NCBI GenBank assembly: GCA_020354085.1 | Contig: CP070641.1 | Span: 474,357-481,025 of the forward strand | Source: Pseudomonadota bacterium | Lineage (GTDB): Bacteria > Pseudomonadota > Gammaproteobacteria > Acidiferrobacterales > Sulfurifustaceae | Direction: 5' to 3' | Length of the DNA: 6,669 nt | Shown here: positions 1-6,036 of the stretch, one piece after another | Position numbering within the stretch: the stretch's first letter is position 1 | How the letters are laid out: each line of letters starts with the position of its first letter | Program-made: the position numbers and the translations under genes | Notes under the pieces: generated by a model | The model's input: only the letters and a program-made list of their open reading frames with translations | Told to the model about the DNA's origin: nothing | Database searches by the model: none

Positions 1-693
1 GGTTTCACCGACTGCGCGCGAGATGCCGAGGATATAGGCGGCGGCGATACCGGAGAGCGCTGAGGGCACGACCACGCGTACCGACGTCTGCAAGCGTGTG
101 GCGCCCATGGCATAGGAACCCTCGCGGATGTGCATGGGCACCGCGCGGATCGCGTCTTCCGACAGCGAGCTCACATAGGGGATAATCATGATGCCCATGA
201 CCAGGCCGGCGGACAGCATGTTGAAGCCGGGCAGCTCAGGAAAGAACTGCTTGAGCAAGGGCGTGACAAAGAGCAGCGCGAAGTAGCCGTACACCACCGT
301 CGGTACCGCGCTCAAGAGCTCCATGATCGGCTTGATGATCTCGCGCGCCCGATGCGAGGCGTACTCGCTTAAGTAGATAGCCGTAATTGTCCCGATCGGT
401 ATGGCTACCAAGAGCGCAATCGCCGTGGTTACGAGCGTTCCGGAAAGCAGCGGCAGGATGCCGTAGTGCGCGTCGTCGAAAAGAGGCGTCCACTGTGTGT
501 CGGTCAGGAAGTCCCAGATCGACACGTGGCGAAAGAATCCGGTCGATTCGTACAACAGTATGCCGACGATCCCCAGTGTCACCGCGACCGAGGAGGCGGC
601 GGCCAGGAATAGCAGTGCCTCGACAACGCGTTCCTTGATGTAGCGAATGCGCGAGCGGCGGGCGATTGTCTTCGACGATAAGACGGCAGACAT
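1..693 (-). CDS. pstC: PstC, phosphate ABC transporter permease (C-terminal part beyond the left edge)
   Basis: Inner-membrane permease subunit of the high-affinity PstSCAB phosphate importer. It should pair with PstA and be driven by the ATPase PstB, neither of which is in the window. The 231 visible residues begin MSAVLSSKT and stay open to base 1. Hydrophobic segments are visible at about residues 24-48, 84-108, 128-147, 158-175 and 212-225. A conserved periplasmic-type stretch (YGILPLLSGTL) precedes the second segment. The ABC-permease EAA loop starts at E191 (EGSYAMGAT) and continues to the GISRAVGET block at the edge, which is typical of PstC. E. coli PstC has about 319 residues, so roughly the last quarter is missing. 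No strong Shine-Dalgarno sequence precedes the ATG at 693, and no better in-frame start was seen. A Pho box lies 68 bases upstream. The family call is secure; the exact start is slightly less so. Confidence 0.95.
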   Translation of the reverse strand, partial: MSAVLSSKTIARRSRIRYIKERVVEALLFLAAASSVAVTLGIVGILLYESTGFFRHVSIWDFLTDTQWTPLFDDAHYGILPLLSGTLVTTAIALLVAIPIGTITAIYLSEYASHRAREIIKPIMELLSAVPTVVYGYFALLFVTPLLKQFFPELPGFNMLSAGLVMGIMIIPYVSSLSEDAIRAVPMHIREGSYAMGATRLQTSVRVVVPSALSGIAAAYILGISRAVGET

Positions 694-761
694 TGGTGTG
701 GGACGTACGTGACCCTCGGGGCGCGAACAATGAACGAGCGGCGGCACGCTACCAGCCCAAT

Positions 762-779
762 ATGACAGCTGTGTGACAG
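762..779 (-). promoter_or_regulatory. Pho box (PhoB site) upstream of pstC
   Basis: Read on the minus strand the site is CTGTCACACAGCTGTCAT: two 7-base units, CTGTCAC and CTGTCAT, separated by 4 bases. This matches the known PhoB consensus (CTGTCAT, 4-base AT-rich spacer, CTGTCAT/C) in both halves; only the spacer ACAG is less AT-rich. A weak -10-like hexamer, TAGCGT at 751-746, starts 10 bases further on, about where a PhoB-activated promoter would have it. The site lies in the 137-base gap between pstS and pstC, so pstC probably has its own phosphate-regulated promoter in addition to readthrough from pstS. Confidence 0.85.
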
Positions 780-830
780 CGGGCACGCGCATGTAGTACG
801 CATTTGCCCCTACAGAAACTGCCTTGGCGG

Positions 831-1850
831 TTAGAGTTTGGCTTCGCGCGCGAGCAGTTCTTCGATCTTGAGTCCGACCTGCGCCTCTCCACCGAACACC
901 GTGCCGACCTTGCCTTTCTGGAAATTGCTGAGCGCGGTGGTATAGGCGTTCGTCGGCAGCGGTACGTACTTAACCTCGCGGGTTAGCGGGGCCGCATTCT
1001 TCAGGTAAAACTCGACAAACTCCTTGATCTCGGGTTTGGCCGCCGCTTTCTTGCTGACGTAAATAAAAATAGGTCGTGATAGCGGCTCGTACGTGCCGTT
1101 TTCAACGGTTTGCGCGGACGGCATAATTGGACCCTTGCCGCCGTCAATCGGCACCGCCTTCAACTTATTCGGATTCTCAGCGTAGTACGCGAACCCGAAG
1201 TAGCCGAAAGCATTCTTGTCGGTCGCCACACCTTGCACCAGGACGTTGTCATCCTCGCTCGCGGTGAAATCGCCGCGGCTTGACTTGGCCTTGCCCACCA
1301 CCGCTTCGGTGAAGTAGTCGAAGGTGCCGGAATCCGCGCCGGGACCGTAGAGGTTTAGCGGCGCGTCCGGCCACTTCGGGTTCACCTGGTTCCATTTGGT
1401 GATTTTTCCCTGTGCGCCCGGTTCCCAGATCTTCTTGAGTTCGGCCACCGTCATGGATTTTATCCAATCGTTCTTCGGATTGATCATGACAGTCAGCGCG
1501 TCATAGGCCACTGGCAGCTCGAAATACTCGATGCCGGCCTTCTTGCAGGCTTCCATTTCCTTTTTTTGGATCGGCCGCGAGGCGTTCGAGACATCAGTTT
1601 CGCCGCGGCAGAATTTCTTGAACCCGCCGCCAGTGCCAGAGATGCCGACCGTCACGCGTACCTTGCCGCGCTTGGCCTTCTGGAATTCCTCGGCGACTGC
1701 CTCGGTGATCGGGAAGACGGTGCTGGAGCCGTCAATCTTGATCGTGGGAGCAGCGAATACTTGTTGTGTTGTCGTGGCACCCGCGATACCGATCAGCAGC
1801 GCCACAGCTGCTGCGATACTGAACTTGGAAGATGCGTCGGCTATTTGCAT
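831..1850 (-). CDS. pstS: PstS, periplasmic phosphate-binding protein
   Basis: Substrate-binding component that captures phosphate in the periplasm and delivers it to PstC/PstA. The 339-residue product opens with a Sec-type signal peptide: K9, a hydrophobic core at about 11-25, and a likely cut after VFA at residue 33. The mature part carries phosphate-binding motifs of the family: GSSTVFP at 41-47, SGTGGGF at 71-77, DVSNASRPI at 86-94, GPGADSGTFDYF at 169-180 and SRGDF at 191-195. There is no lipobox cysteine, so it should be soluble. Length is close to that of E. coli PstS. The start is well supported by GGAGG 10 bases before the ATG. The gene follows arsC on the same strand after a 115-base gap holding a PhoB site array, and precedes pstC. 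No hairpin-plus-T-run terminator is seen between pstS and pstC. Confidence 0.97.
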   Translation of the reverse strand: MQIADASSKFSIAAAVALLIGIAGATTTQQVFAAPTIKIDGSSTVFPITEAVAEEFQKAKRGKVRVTVGISGTGGGFKKFCRGETDVSNASRPIQKKEMEACKKAGIEYFELPVAYDALTVMINPKNDWIKSMTVAELKKIWEPGAQGKITKWNQVNPKWPDAPLNLYGPGADSGTFDYFTEAVVGKAKSSRGDFTASEDDNVLVQGVATDKNAFGYFGFAYYAENPNKLKAVPIDGGKGPIMPSAQTVENGTYEPLSRPIFIYVSKKAAAKPEIKEFVEFYLKNAAPLTREVKYVPLPTNAYTTALSNFQKGKVGTVFGGEAQVGLKIEELLAREAKL

Positions 1851-1860
1851 TGTCGAAAAA

Positions 1861-1865
1861 CCTCC
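1861..1865 (-). promoter_or_regulatory. Strong Shine-Dalgarno sequence of pstS
   Basis: GGAGG on the minus strand, 10 bases before the pstS ATG at 1850 and set in a T-rich context. It is the clearest ribosome binding site in the window. It fixes the pstS start and fits an abundant periplasmic protein made under phosphate limitation. Confidence 0.8.
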
Positions 1866-1929
1866 AAAAATGTCTTCTTCAAACTATCGAAGTTGCTGGA
1901 TTCTCAGGCGCACATCCTGGCAGCCACAT

Positions 1930-1969
1930 ATGACAGTTTTGTGAATCCTTCGTGACGCTGGGATGTCAT
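1930..1969 (-). promoter_or_regulatory. PhoB site array upstream of pstS (four 11-base units)
   Basis: On the minus strand, four 7-base units follow one another with 4-base spacers: ATGACAT (1969-1963), GCGTCAC (1958-1952), GATTCAC (1947-1941) and CTGTCAT (1936-1930). The promoter-proximal unit matches the PhoB half-site exactly. The others keep the 3' half (TCAC or ACAT) and are weaker at the 5' end. The core Pho box is 1930-1947, with an AAAA spacer. Adjacent 11-base units fit the known tandem binding of PhoB dimers. The outermost unit overlaps the arsC stop codon (1968-1966). A weak -10-like CAGGAT at 1919-1914 begins 10 bases downstream, the same geometry as at pstC. The core box is well supported; the two distal units are an inference from spacing. 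Confidence 0.8.
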
Positions 1970-2394
1970 GCGTCGCTCAGGTTCTCGAGCAGAGCCGCGA
2001 CGCGCACCTTCACCTCATCACGCGTCGCACGAAAGACGCCCATGATCTCGCTCTCATTGCCCGTTGCCCTCGCCGGATCACTTAGGGGCCAGTGAGTTTT
2101 CCGCTTGCCCGGGGGCAAAACCGGGCAATGCTGGTCAGCATGCCCGCACACCGTAACGACGAGATCGGCGCGCCGAATCATGTCGTCTGTCAGGCGCGTC
2201 GATTCCTGGTCAGAAATGTCTACACCGGCCTCGGCCATGACCGCAATGGCGCGTAGATTCTTGCCGTGCGCCTCGATCCCCGCTGATTCGACTTCGATGG
2301 CATCGCCGCCGAGATGTCTGGCCCAGCCCTCCGCCATTTGCGAACGACAAGAATTGCCAGTGCAAAGAAACAGAATCCGCTGCCTTATTGGCAT
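1966..2394 (-). CDS. arsC: ArsC-type arsenate reductase (low-molecular-weight phosphatase fold, thioredoxin-coupled type)
   Basis: Predicted cytoplasmic enzyme reducing arsenate to arsenite, 142 residues. The N-terminal P-loop is C11-T-G-N-S-C-R17, the CX5R signature of the low-molecular-weight tyrosine phosphatase fold. C83 and C90 in VCGHADQHCPVLPP match the second and third redox cysteines of the thioredoxin-coupled ArsC family (Cys10, Cys82, Cys89 in the staphylococcal enzyme). D106-P107 (WPLSDPA) fits the catalytic Asp loop. The intact triad favours arsenate reductase over a protein tyrosine phosphatase. The ATG at 2394 was chosen because MPIRQRILFLCTGNS matches the family N-terminus; the frame runs open 58 codons further upstream, but only through the end of the preceding gene. 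It starts 23 bases after the ATP-grasp stop with no strong ribosome site, so the two are probably co-transcribed. No arsR, arsB or acr3 is in the window. Confidence 0.9.
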   Translation of the reverse strand: MPIRQRILFLCTGNSCRSQMAEGWARHLGGDAIEVESAGIEAHGKNLRAIAVMAEAGVDISDQESTRLTDDMIRRADLVVTVCGHADQHCPVLPPGKRKTHWPLSDPARATGNESEIMGVFRATRDEVKVRVAALLENLSDA

Positions 2395-2417
2395 CGTGTC
2401 ATTTCGCTGGCACTGCG

Positions 2418-3755
2418 CTAGGCGGCCGGTACCGCCGAAGGCAAGTGATCCGGGTCGCGCACGGTGAAAACTGGCGCGAAGCCGCCGCCGGGGGTGCGGA
2501 AGTTTGTCGTCTGCCCTTGGTAGAGTCGCGCGGACATGAGTTGCGCCTCGCCGCGATACGCGAGGCAACGGATGTCGAGCTTGAGCGCCACCGCCTGCTC
2601 GCCGACCCGCACGTGCCGTTCGCTCGGCGGCGCGATCGCCTGGGCGATGTACTCGCCCTTCAAAATCTCGGCAAACACGCGCCGCGTCAGCTTGTCGCCG
2701 CGATACGCGGCGCGGCTTCCATAGCCGATGGCGGGCTTAAAGAACAGGCCACCGCGTTCTTGCCAGAGTGAGTCGGCGTGCACGGGATCGACATGCCGCG
2801 CTTTCGGTACGCCCGCTTGCAGGGTATCGATCACGTCGCTCGGCAGGCCCCATGCAGCCAGTTGCTCGGCATCGCTGAAAATTGGAAGGTTGCGTTTGTC
2901 GGCATAGAGCGCATACGCGTGGGGGTTGGGTGTAAGCACCACTTGATCGGCTAGATAGGCAGTGCGCAGCACCTGGTGTGCTTCTGCTTGCAGATAAAAA
3001 TCCGTGAGCCGGTTGTAGATGAGATCGATCTCCACATCGGCGTGCATCACGCGACCCGTGTTAACGCGTAGATCGCCGGGATCGCAGATGATGGTCTGCC
3101 AACCGGCGCGCGCAAACAGATGGGCGTAAAGCTGAAATTCCGGGTAGAGGTACTGCTCGTGAGGGTGTGCATCAACAATCGCTATCGTGCGCAACGGCTG
3201 CGTGCCGCGTTGTGCGCGCCACTCGGTCGCGAACATGTCCAAAAATGATTGTTCGATCTTCTCGATCGGGCTAATGTCGATGGCGAGCGCCTGGGCCTCG
3301 CGACAGCAGGCCTGTTGAGCGGCGCGCAGAATAACGTTGAGCAAGGCCCCGCCCGGGTTGGTGTTGATCTCGATGAGCTTGGGACCGTCGTCATCAAGAT
3401 GAAAGTCAAAGCCCAGAAACGCGCCATGCGCGCCTGGACGCTGAGCGCTACCGACCGGCGCGCGCGCAAAGGCGTGCGCGGCATAGGCAGCGTTGTCGGA
3501 AAGCGTTTCGACCGCGCGCACGATCGCGTGCATGCGCTCGGCCTGTTGCGCCGTGATGTAGACCGTGGTGGGCGCAAACAGGTTGGGACGCGAGGCGACG
3601 ATCGATTCGTACATGCCATGCGCCTGCCATTCGCTTTCCAGGGCCATGCGCAGACGTGCGGCATCGAGACTGACGCACAGGCAGTCGCGATGCAGGCGTG
3701 TAATCAGCTCGCGAGCGGAAATGGGCGTGTTCAGCGAGGAGGGTGGTGGAGACAT
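2418..3755 (-). CDS. ATP-grasp family protein, apparently circularly permuted, substrate unknown
   Basis: Protein of 445 residues, probably an ATP-dependent carboxylate-amine (or thiol) ligase of unknown substrate. The order of motifs resembles circularly permuted ATP-grasp proteins: FLGFDFHLDDDGPKLIEINTNPGG at about 113-136 (metal-binding E-x-N type motif), DLIYNRLTDFYL at 244-255, NPHAYALYADKRNL at 277-290, KPAIGYGSRAAYRG at 340-353, EYIAQ at 368-372, and a C-terminal LDIRCLAYRG...RLYQGQTTNFRTPGGG block at 393-425. The E-x-N motif precedes the KP...GYGS nucleotide-binding lysine, the reverse of the usual ATP-grasp order. Paired cysteines C150-C151 follow the first block. No signal peptide or membrane segment is seen, so it should be cytoplasmic. 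The frame opens earlier at a GTG at 3869, but those 38 codons look non-coding and contain a likely promoter, so the ATG at 3755 is preferred although it lacks a clear ribosome site. It lies between phoR and arsC. Confidence 0.85.
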   Translation of the reverse strand: MSPPPSSLNTPISARELITRLHRDCLCVSLDAARLRMALESEWQAHGMYESIVASRPNLFAPTTVYITAQQAERMHAIVRAVETLSDNAAYAAHAFARAPVGSAQRPGAHGAFLGFDFHLDDDGPKLIEINTNPGGALLNVILRAAQQACCREAQALAIDISPIEKIEQSFLDMFATEWRAQRGTQPLRTIAIVDAHPHEQYLYPEFQLYAHLFARAGWQTIICDPGDLRVNTGRVMHADVEIDLIYNRLTDFYLQAEAHQVLRTAYLADQVVLTPNPHAYALYADKRNLPIFSDAEQLAAWGLPSDVIDTLQAGVPKARHVDPVHADSLWQERGGLFFKPAIGYGSRAAYRGDKLTRRVFAEILKGEYIAQAIAPPSERHVRVGEQAVALKLDIRCLAYRGEAQLMSARLYQGQTTNFRTPGGGFAPVFTVRDPDHLPSAVPAA

Positions 3756-3787
3756 ACGGCGCAACGGCGGCCGGTCAGATAGGTGAT

Positions 3788-3809
3788 GGCGACTATATGC
3801 CGGGTCGCC
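3788..3809. repeat. Inverted repeat overlapping the putative -10 element
   Basis: Perfect 6-base arms, GGCGAC at 3788-3793 and GTCGCC at 3804-3809, enclose 10 bases (TATATGCCGG on the plus strand). The dyad covers the putative -10 hexamer of the promoter in front of the ATP-grasp gene. It could be an operator for a repressor or, in readthrough RNA from phoR, a small hairpin. No T-run follows, so it is not an obvious terminator. Arms this short can occur by chance. Confidence 0.4.
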
Positions 3810-3821
3810 GCGGGCGTTCAA
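3792..3821 (-). promoter_or_regulatory. Putative sigma-70 promoter for the ATP-grasp gene and arsC
   Basis: On the minus strand, TTGAAC (3821-3816) and TATAGT (3797-3792) are separated by 18 bases. They match TTGACA at 4 of 6 and TATAAT at 5 of 6 positions. Transcription would begin near 3785, about 30 bases before the ATG at 3755, in the 117-base gap after phoR. No Pho box is seen here, so the pair may be expressed independently of phosphate status as well as by readthrough from phoBR. This is a motif match only. Confidence 0.45.
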
Positions 3822-3872
3822 GCAATGACTTCGACCAAGATTGCGGCGCGCATCCCGACGCCTTGCCACATA

Positions 3873-5189
3873 TCAGGCGCGCGCGCTGGATGCCTCCGCG
3901 CGCACTACGCGTGCCGCGGGGAACACGCAGGTAAAGGTGCTGCCCTTGCCCGGTTCGCTGTCGATGGTGAGCTGGGCGTCGTGGCGCAACAGCACGTGTT
4001 TGACGATCGACAAACCCAAGCCCGTGCCACCGGAGGCGCGTGAGCGTGCCGAGTCGACACGGTAAAAGCGCTCCGTTAGGTACGGCAGGTGTTCGCGCGC
4101 AATGCCCTCGCCCGTGTCGGTCACCGCGAAATACGCGCTGTTGTCCTGTTGCCACCACAGCAGGCGAATGTCCCCGCCGCTCGGTGTGTAGCGCACCGCA
4201 TTGTTGACGAGATTGGAAAAGGCGCTTTGTAGCTCCTCGCGGCTGCCGAGTAGTTTGAGGCCGACGTCGGCCTCCAGGGTGATGCGGTGCTTGTTGTCAC
4301 CGGAAATGATTTCCGCTTGTTCCTTGATCGCGTTGAGCAGCGCCGGCACGTCGATCGTTTCTTCACGGCGGTGCGGCGGGGCGGTTTCCAGCTTCGACAG
4401 CGTGAGCAGATCATCGACTAGACGCTGCATGCGTAGGGACTGGTTCTGCATGGTGGTCAGGTGTTTGCGTAGCTCCTCGGCGCGAACTTGCGGTTGACTG
4501 AGCAGGGTCTCGACGAATCCGGACAAGACGGTGATCGGCGTGCGCAACTCGTGCGACACGTTGGCGACGAAGTGTCGGCGCATCTGCTCAAGGCGTTGTA
4601 GGCGAGTGATGTCGCGCGCGAGAATGAGTTTCTGGCGCGCGCCGAACGGGATGATTTGAATGGCTACAGTGCTGTCAGGCTGGTTCGGGGAAGCCATCTC
4701 AAGCGGTTCCGCATATTCGGCGATCGCGAGATAGCGGGCGAATTCCGGATCGCGTAGCAAATTCCCGAGGCGCATACCGTGATCGCTCGGGTAGTGGATG
4801 CCGAACAGGCGACCGGCGGCACGATTTGCCCATTCGATCTCATCACGCTCGGTGACGATCACGACAGCATCGGGCATGGCCGAGGCCGCGCTTTGGAAGC
4901 GCTCGACCATGCCGGCGAGCTGGTCTTGGCGGCGCTCGGTTTGTTTCATGAGCTTGCGGATCTCGTTGAATACGTCACCCCATAAGCCTTCGGCCTCGGG
5001 AATCTCGACCTGCGTGCGATTGAGCAACCAGCGATGCAGGCTGTTGAGGTGGCGTATCTGGACGGCGATATAGATGCCGAATCCTATGGCCGCGGCGATG
5101 AAGTAGCGGTCGCTGATCAGACCAAACAGCAAACTCGCCAGCGCGATCCAAAAAAGAATCCAGATTTCGCGCCAGAAGCTCGGGTGCAT
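3873..5189 (-). CDS. phoR: PhoR, phosphate-regulon sensor histidine kinase
   Basis: Membrane-anchored sensor kinase that phosphorylates PhoB when phosphate is scarce and dephosphorylates it when phosphate is plentiful, under control of the Pst transporter. The 438 residues show two adjacent hydrophobic segments (about 9-26 and 29-45) with almost no periplasmic loop, as in PhoR of E. coli (431 residues). A PAS-like region follows at about 95-200 (AMPDAVVIVTERDEIEWAN). The dimerisation/phosphoacceptor domain has H213 in FVANVSHELRTPITVLSGF. The ATPase domain has the N box NLVNNAVRYTP (326-336), G1 DTGEGI (358-363), F box ERFYRVD and G2 GGTGLGLS (387-394). All catalytic motifs are intact. The gene starts 3 bases after the phoB stop, with AGGG 7 bases before the ATG inside the end of phoB. 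This tight spacing indicates one operon and translational coupling. Confidence 0.97.
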   Translation of the reverse strand: MHPSFWREIWILFWIALASLLFGLISDRYFIAAAIGFGIYIAVQIRHLNSLHRWLLNRTQVEIPEAEGLWGDVFNEIRKLMKQTERRQDQLAGMVERFQSAASAMPDAVVIVTERDEIEWANRAAGRLFGIHYPSDHGMRLGNLLRDPEFARYLAIAEYAEPLEMASPNQPDSTVAIQIIPFGARQKLILARDITRLQRLEQMRRHFVANVSHELRTPITVLSGFVETLLSQPQVRAEELRKHLTTMQNQSLRMQRLVDDLLTLSKLETAPPHRREETIDVPALLNAIKEQAEIISGDNKHRITLEADVGLKLLGSREELQSAFSNLVNNAVRYTPSGGDIRLLWWQQDNSAYFAVTDTGEGIAREHLPYLTERFYRVDSARSRASGGTGLGLSIVKHVLLRHDAQLTIDSEPGKGSTFTCVFPAARVVRAEASSARA

Positions 5190-5192
5190 GGT

Positions 5193-5882
5193 CTAGCCCT
5201 GCGCCGAAAAACGATAACCGGCGCCGCGTACGGTTTGGATAAAGCGGTCATGGCCGCTGGCGGTGAGCGCCTTGCGCAGCCGGCGGATGTGTACGTCCAC
5301 GGTGCGCTCCTCGACGTACACGTTGCCGCCCCAGACATCGTTCAGGAGTCGCTCACGCGAATGCACGCGCTCCGGATGGGTCATGAAGAAATGCAGCAGC
5401 CGGAACTCGGTGGGGCCGAGATCAAGGATACCGCCTTTCGCGGTTACCCGATGGGTGCTCGGGTCAAGCGTCAATCCGTCAACCTCCACGGTCTGTTCGG
5501 TGGCATGGGGTGCCGTGCGGCGCAGCTGAGCCTTGATGCGCGCGATCAGCTCGCCGGTCGAAAACGGCTTGGTGATGTAGTCATCGGCGCCACTGTCGAG
5601 CCCCTTGATCTTGTCGTCTTCCTCGCTGCGCGCGGTCAGCATGATAATCGGGACGTGCTCGGTGAGCTTTTGCCGGCGCAGCCGCCGGGCGTAGTCGACG
5701 CCGCTGATACCCGGCAGCATCCAGTCCAGCAGGACCAGGTCCGGCACTTGGGCGAGGATGCGCGCGTTGGCGGCATCGGCATCGGCGGCCTCCATGCAGT
5801 CGTAACCGGCCTGGCTCAGGGCAAGACCGAGCATCTCACGGATAGCAGCCTCGTCCTCGACGATAAGTATCTTGCCTCGCAT
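5193..5882 (-). CDS. phoB: PhoB, phosphate-regulon response regulator
   Basis: OmpR/PhoB-family transcription factor, activated by PhoR, that binds Pho boxes such as those before pstS and pstC in this window. With the chosen start it has 229 residues, the same length as E. coli PhoB. The receiver domain (1 to about 120) has the acidic pair E9-D10, phosphoacceptor D53 (LVLLDWMLPG), T83 (IIMLTAR) and K105 (YITKPF). The winged-helix effector domain (about 128-229) has LDLGPTEFRLLHFFM, RERLLNDVWG and the recognition region RTVDVHIRRLRKAL, ending TVRGAGYRF. An in-frame ATG at 5903 would add 7 residues; the ATG at 5882 is preferred because MRGKILIVEDE matches the family N-terminus and AGGTGG lies 10 bases before it. 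It is the first gene of the leftward cluster, with a Pho-box-like site upstream. Confidence 0.97.
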   Translation of the reverse strand: MRGKILIVEDEAAIREMLGLALSQAGYDCMEAADADAANARILAQVPDLVLLDWMLPGISGVDYARRLRRQKLTEHVPIIMLTARSEEDDKIKGLDSGADDYITKPFSTGELIARIKAQLRRTAPHATEQTVEVDGLTLDPSTHRVTAKGGILDLGPTEFRLLHFFMTHPERVHSRERLLNDVWGGNVYVEERTVDVHIRRLRKALTASGHDRFIQTVRGAGYRFSAQG

Positions 5883-5892
5883 TGGGGAGTAG

Positions 5893-5898
5893 CCACCT
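5893..5898 (-). promoter_or_regulatory. Shine-Dalgarno sequence that decides the phoB start
   Basis: AGGTGG on the minus strand, 10 bases before the ATG at 5882. The alternative ATG at 5903 has no comparable purine-rich sequence in front of it, and this element would then lie inside the coding sequence. Confidence 0.55.
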
Positions 5899-5923
5899 AC
5901 CATTTCGGTCGCAGGCCGTCCAT

Positions 5924-5953
5924 TTCATACCACATTTGTGACATTTTGGTTAA
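5924..5953 (-). promoter_or_regulatory. Candidate phoB promoter
   Basis: On the minus strand, TTAACC (5953-5948) and TATGAA (5929-5924) are 18 bases apart and match the sigma-70 hexamers at 4 of 6 positions each. A PhoB half-site, ATGTCAC (5944-5938), lies within the spacer. This could be a basal promoter boosted by PhoB. The match is weak and could be chance in this AT-richer part of the spacer. Confidence 0.3.
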
Positions 5954-5954
5954 C

Positions 5955-5972
5955 ATGGCGGACCCATGACAG
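5955..5972 (-). promoter_or_regulatory. Pho-box-like site upstream of phoB
   Basis: Minus strand CTGTCATGGGTCCGCCAT: a perfect half-site CTGTCAT (5972-5966), a 4-base spacer, then a 5-of-7 half-site CCGCCAT (5961-5955). It ends 72 bases before the phoB start, close to the distances seen for pstS and pstC. PhoB is known to activate its own operon in enteric bacteria, so autoregulation is expected. The geometry is not classical: no -10-like sequence lies 10 bases downstream. The better -10 candidate (TATGAA, 5929-5924) is instead 8 bases beyond a separate half-site, ATGTCAC (5944-5938), which is out of 11-base phase with this box. Confidence 0.55.
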
Positions 5973-6036
5973 TAAGCGCTGCTTGCCCGACGCGGCGCGT
6001 GTGTTTAGTCGAATTGAAGGAATTGTGTTAGCACCC

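Noticed and set aside
236..730. Open minus-strand frame of 164 codons over the pstC start
   Set aside because: It is another frame on the same strand as pstC. The real PstC frame (693 to 1) gives membrane segments and the EAA loop, while this one gives an Arg/His-rich product without features.
1885..1947. GGATTC...GAATCC inverted repeat after arsC as a terminator
   Set aside because: The 6-base arms are about 40 bases apart and no T-run follows, so it is not a credible intrinsic terminator.
1566..1955. Open plus-strand frames opposite the 5' half of pstS
   Set aside because: They lie antisense to the signal peptide and phosphate-binding motifs of PstS and run into the PhoB site array.
2395..2568. 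Upstream start that would extend ArsC by 58 residues
   Set aside because: It would overlap the conserved C-terminal block of the ATP-grasp gene, and the ArsC family starts just before the CTGNSCR loop.
3249..3782. Open plus-strand frame of 177 codons opposite the ATP-grasp gene
   Set aside because: The minus-strand protein carries clear ATP-grasp motifs over the same bases; the plus-strand product has no recognisable features.
3756..3869. GTG start that would extend the ATP-grasp protein by 38 residues
   Set aside because: The extra residues are Arg-rich and featureless, and the stretch holds a plausible promoter and dyad. It would also start only 3 bases after the phoR stop with no ribosome site seen.
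5034..5969. Open plus-strand frame of 311 codons opposite phoB and the start of phoR
   Set aside because: It is antisense to two well-conserved genes, shows no recognisable domain, and is the kind of long shadow frame common in GC-rich DNA.
5983..6011. TTGCCC-17-TAGTCG as a plus-strand promoter for DUF971-ubiE
   Set aside because: The -10 hexamer matches at only 3 of 6 positions; not better than chance in a 154-base spacer.
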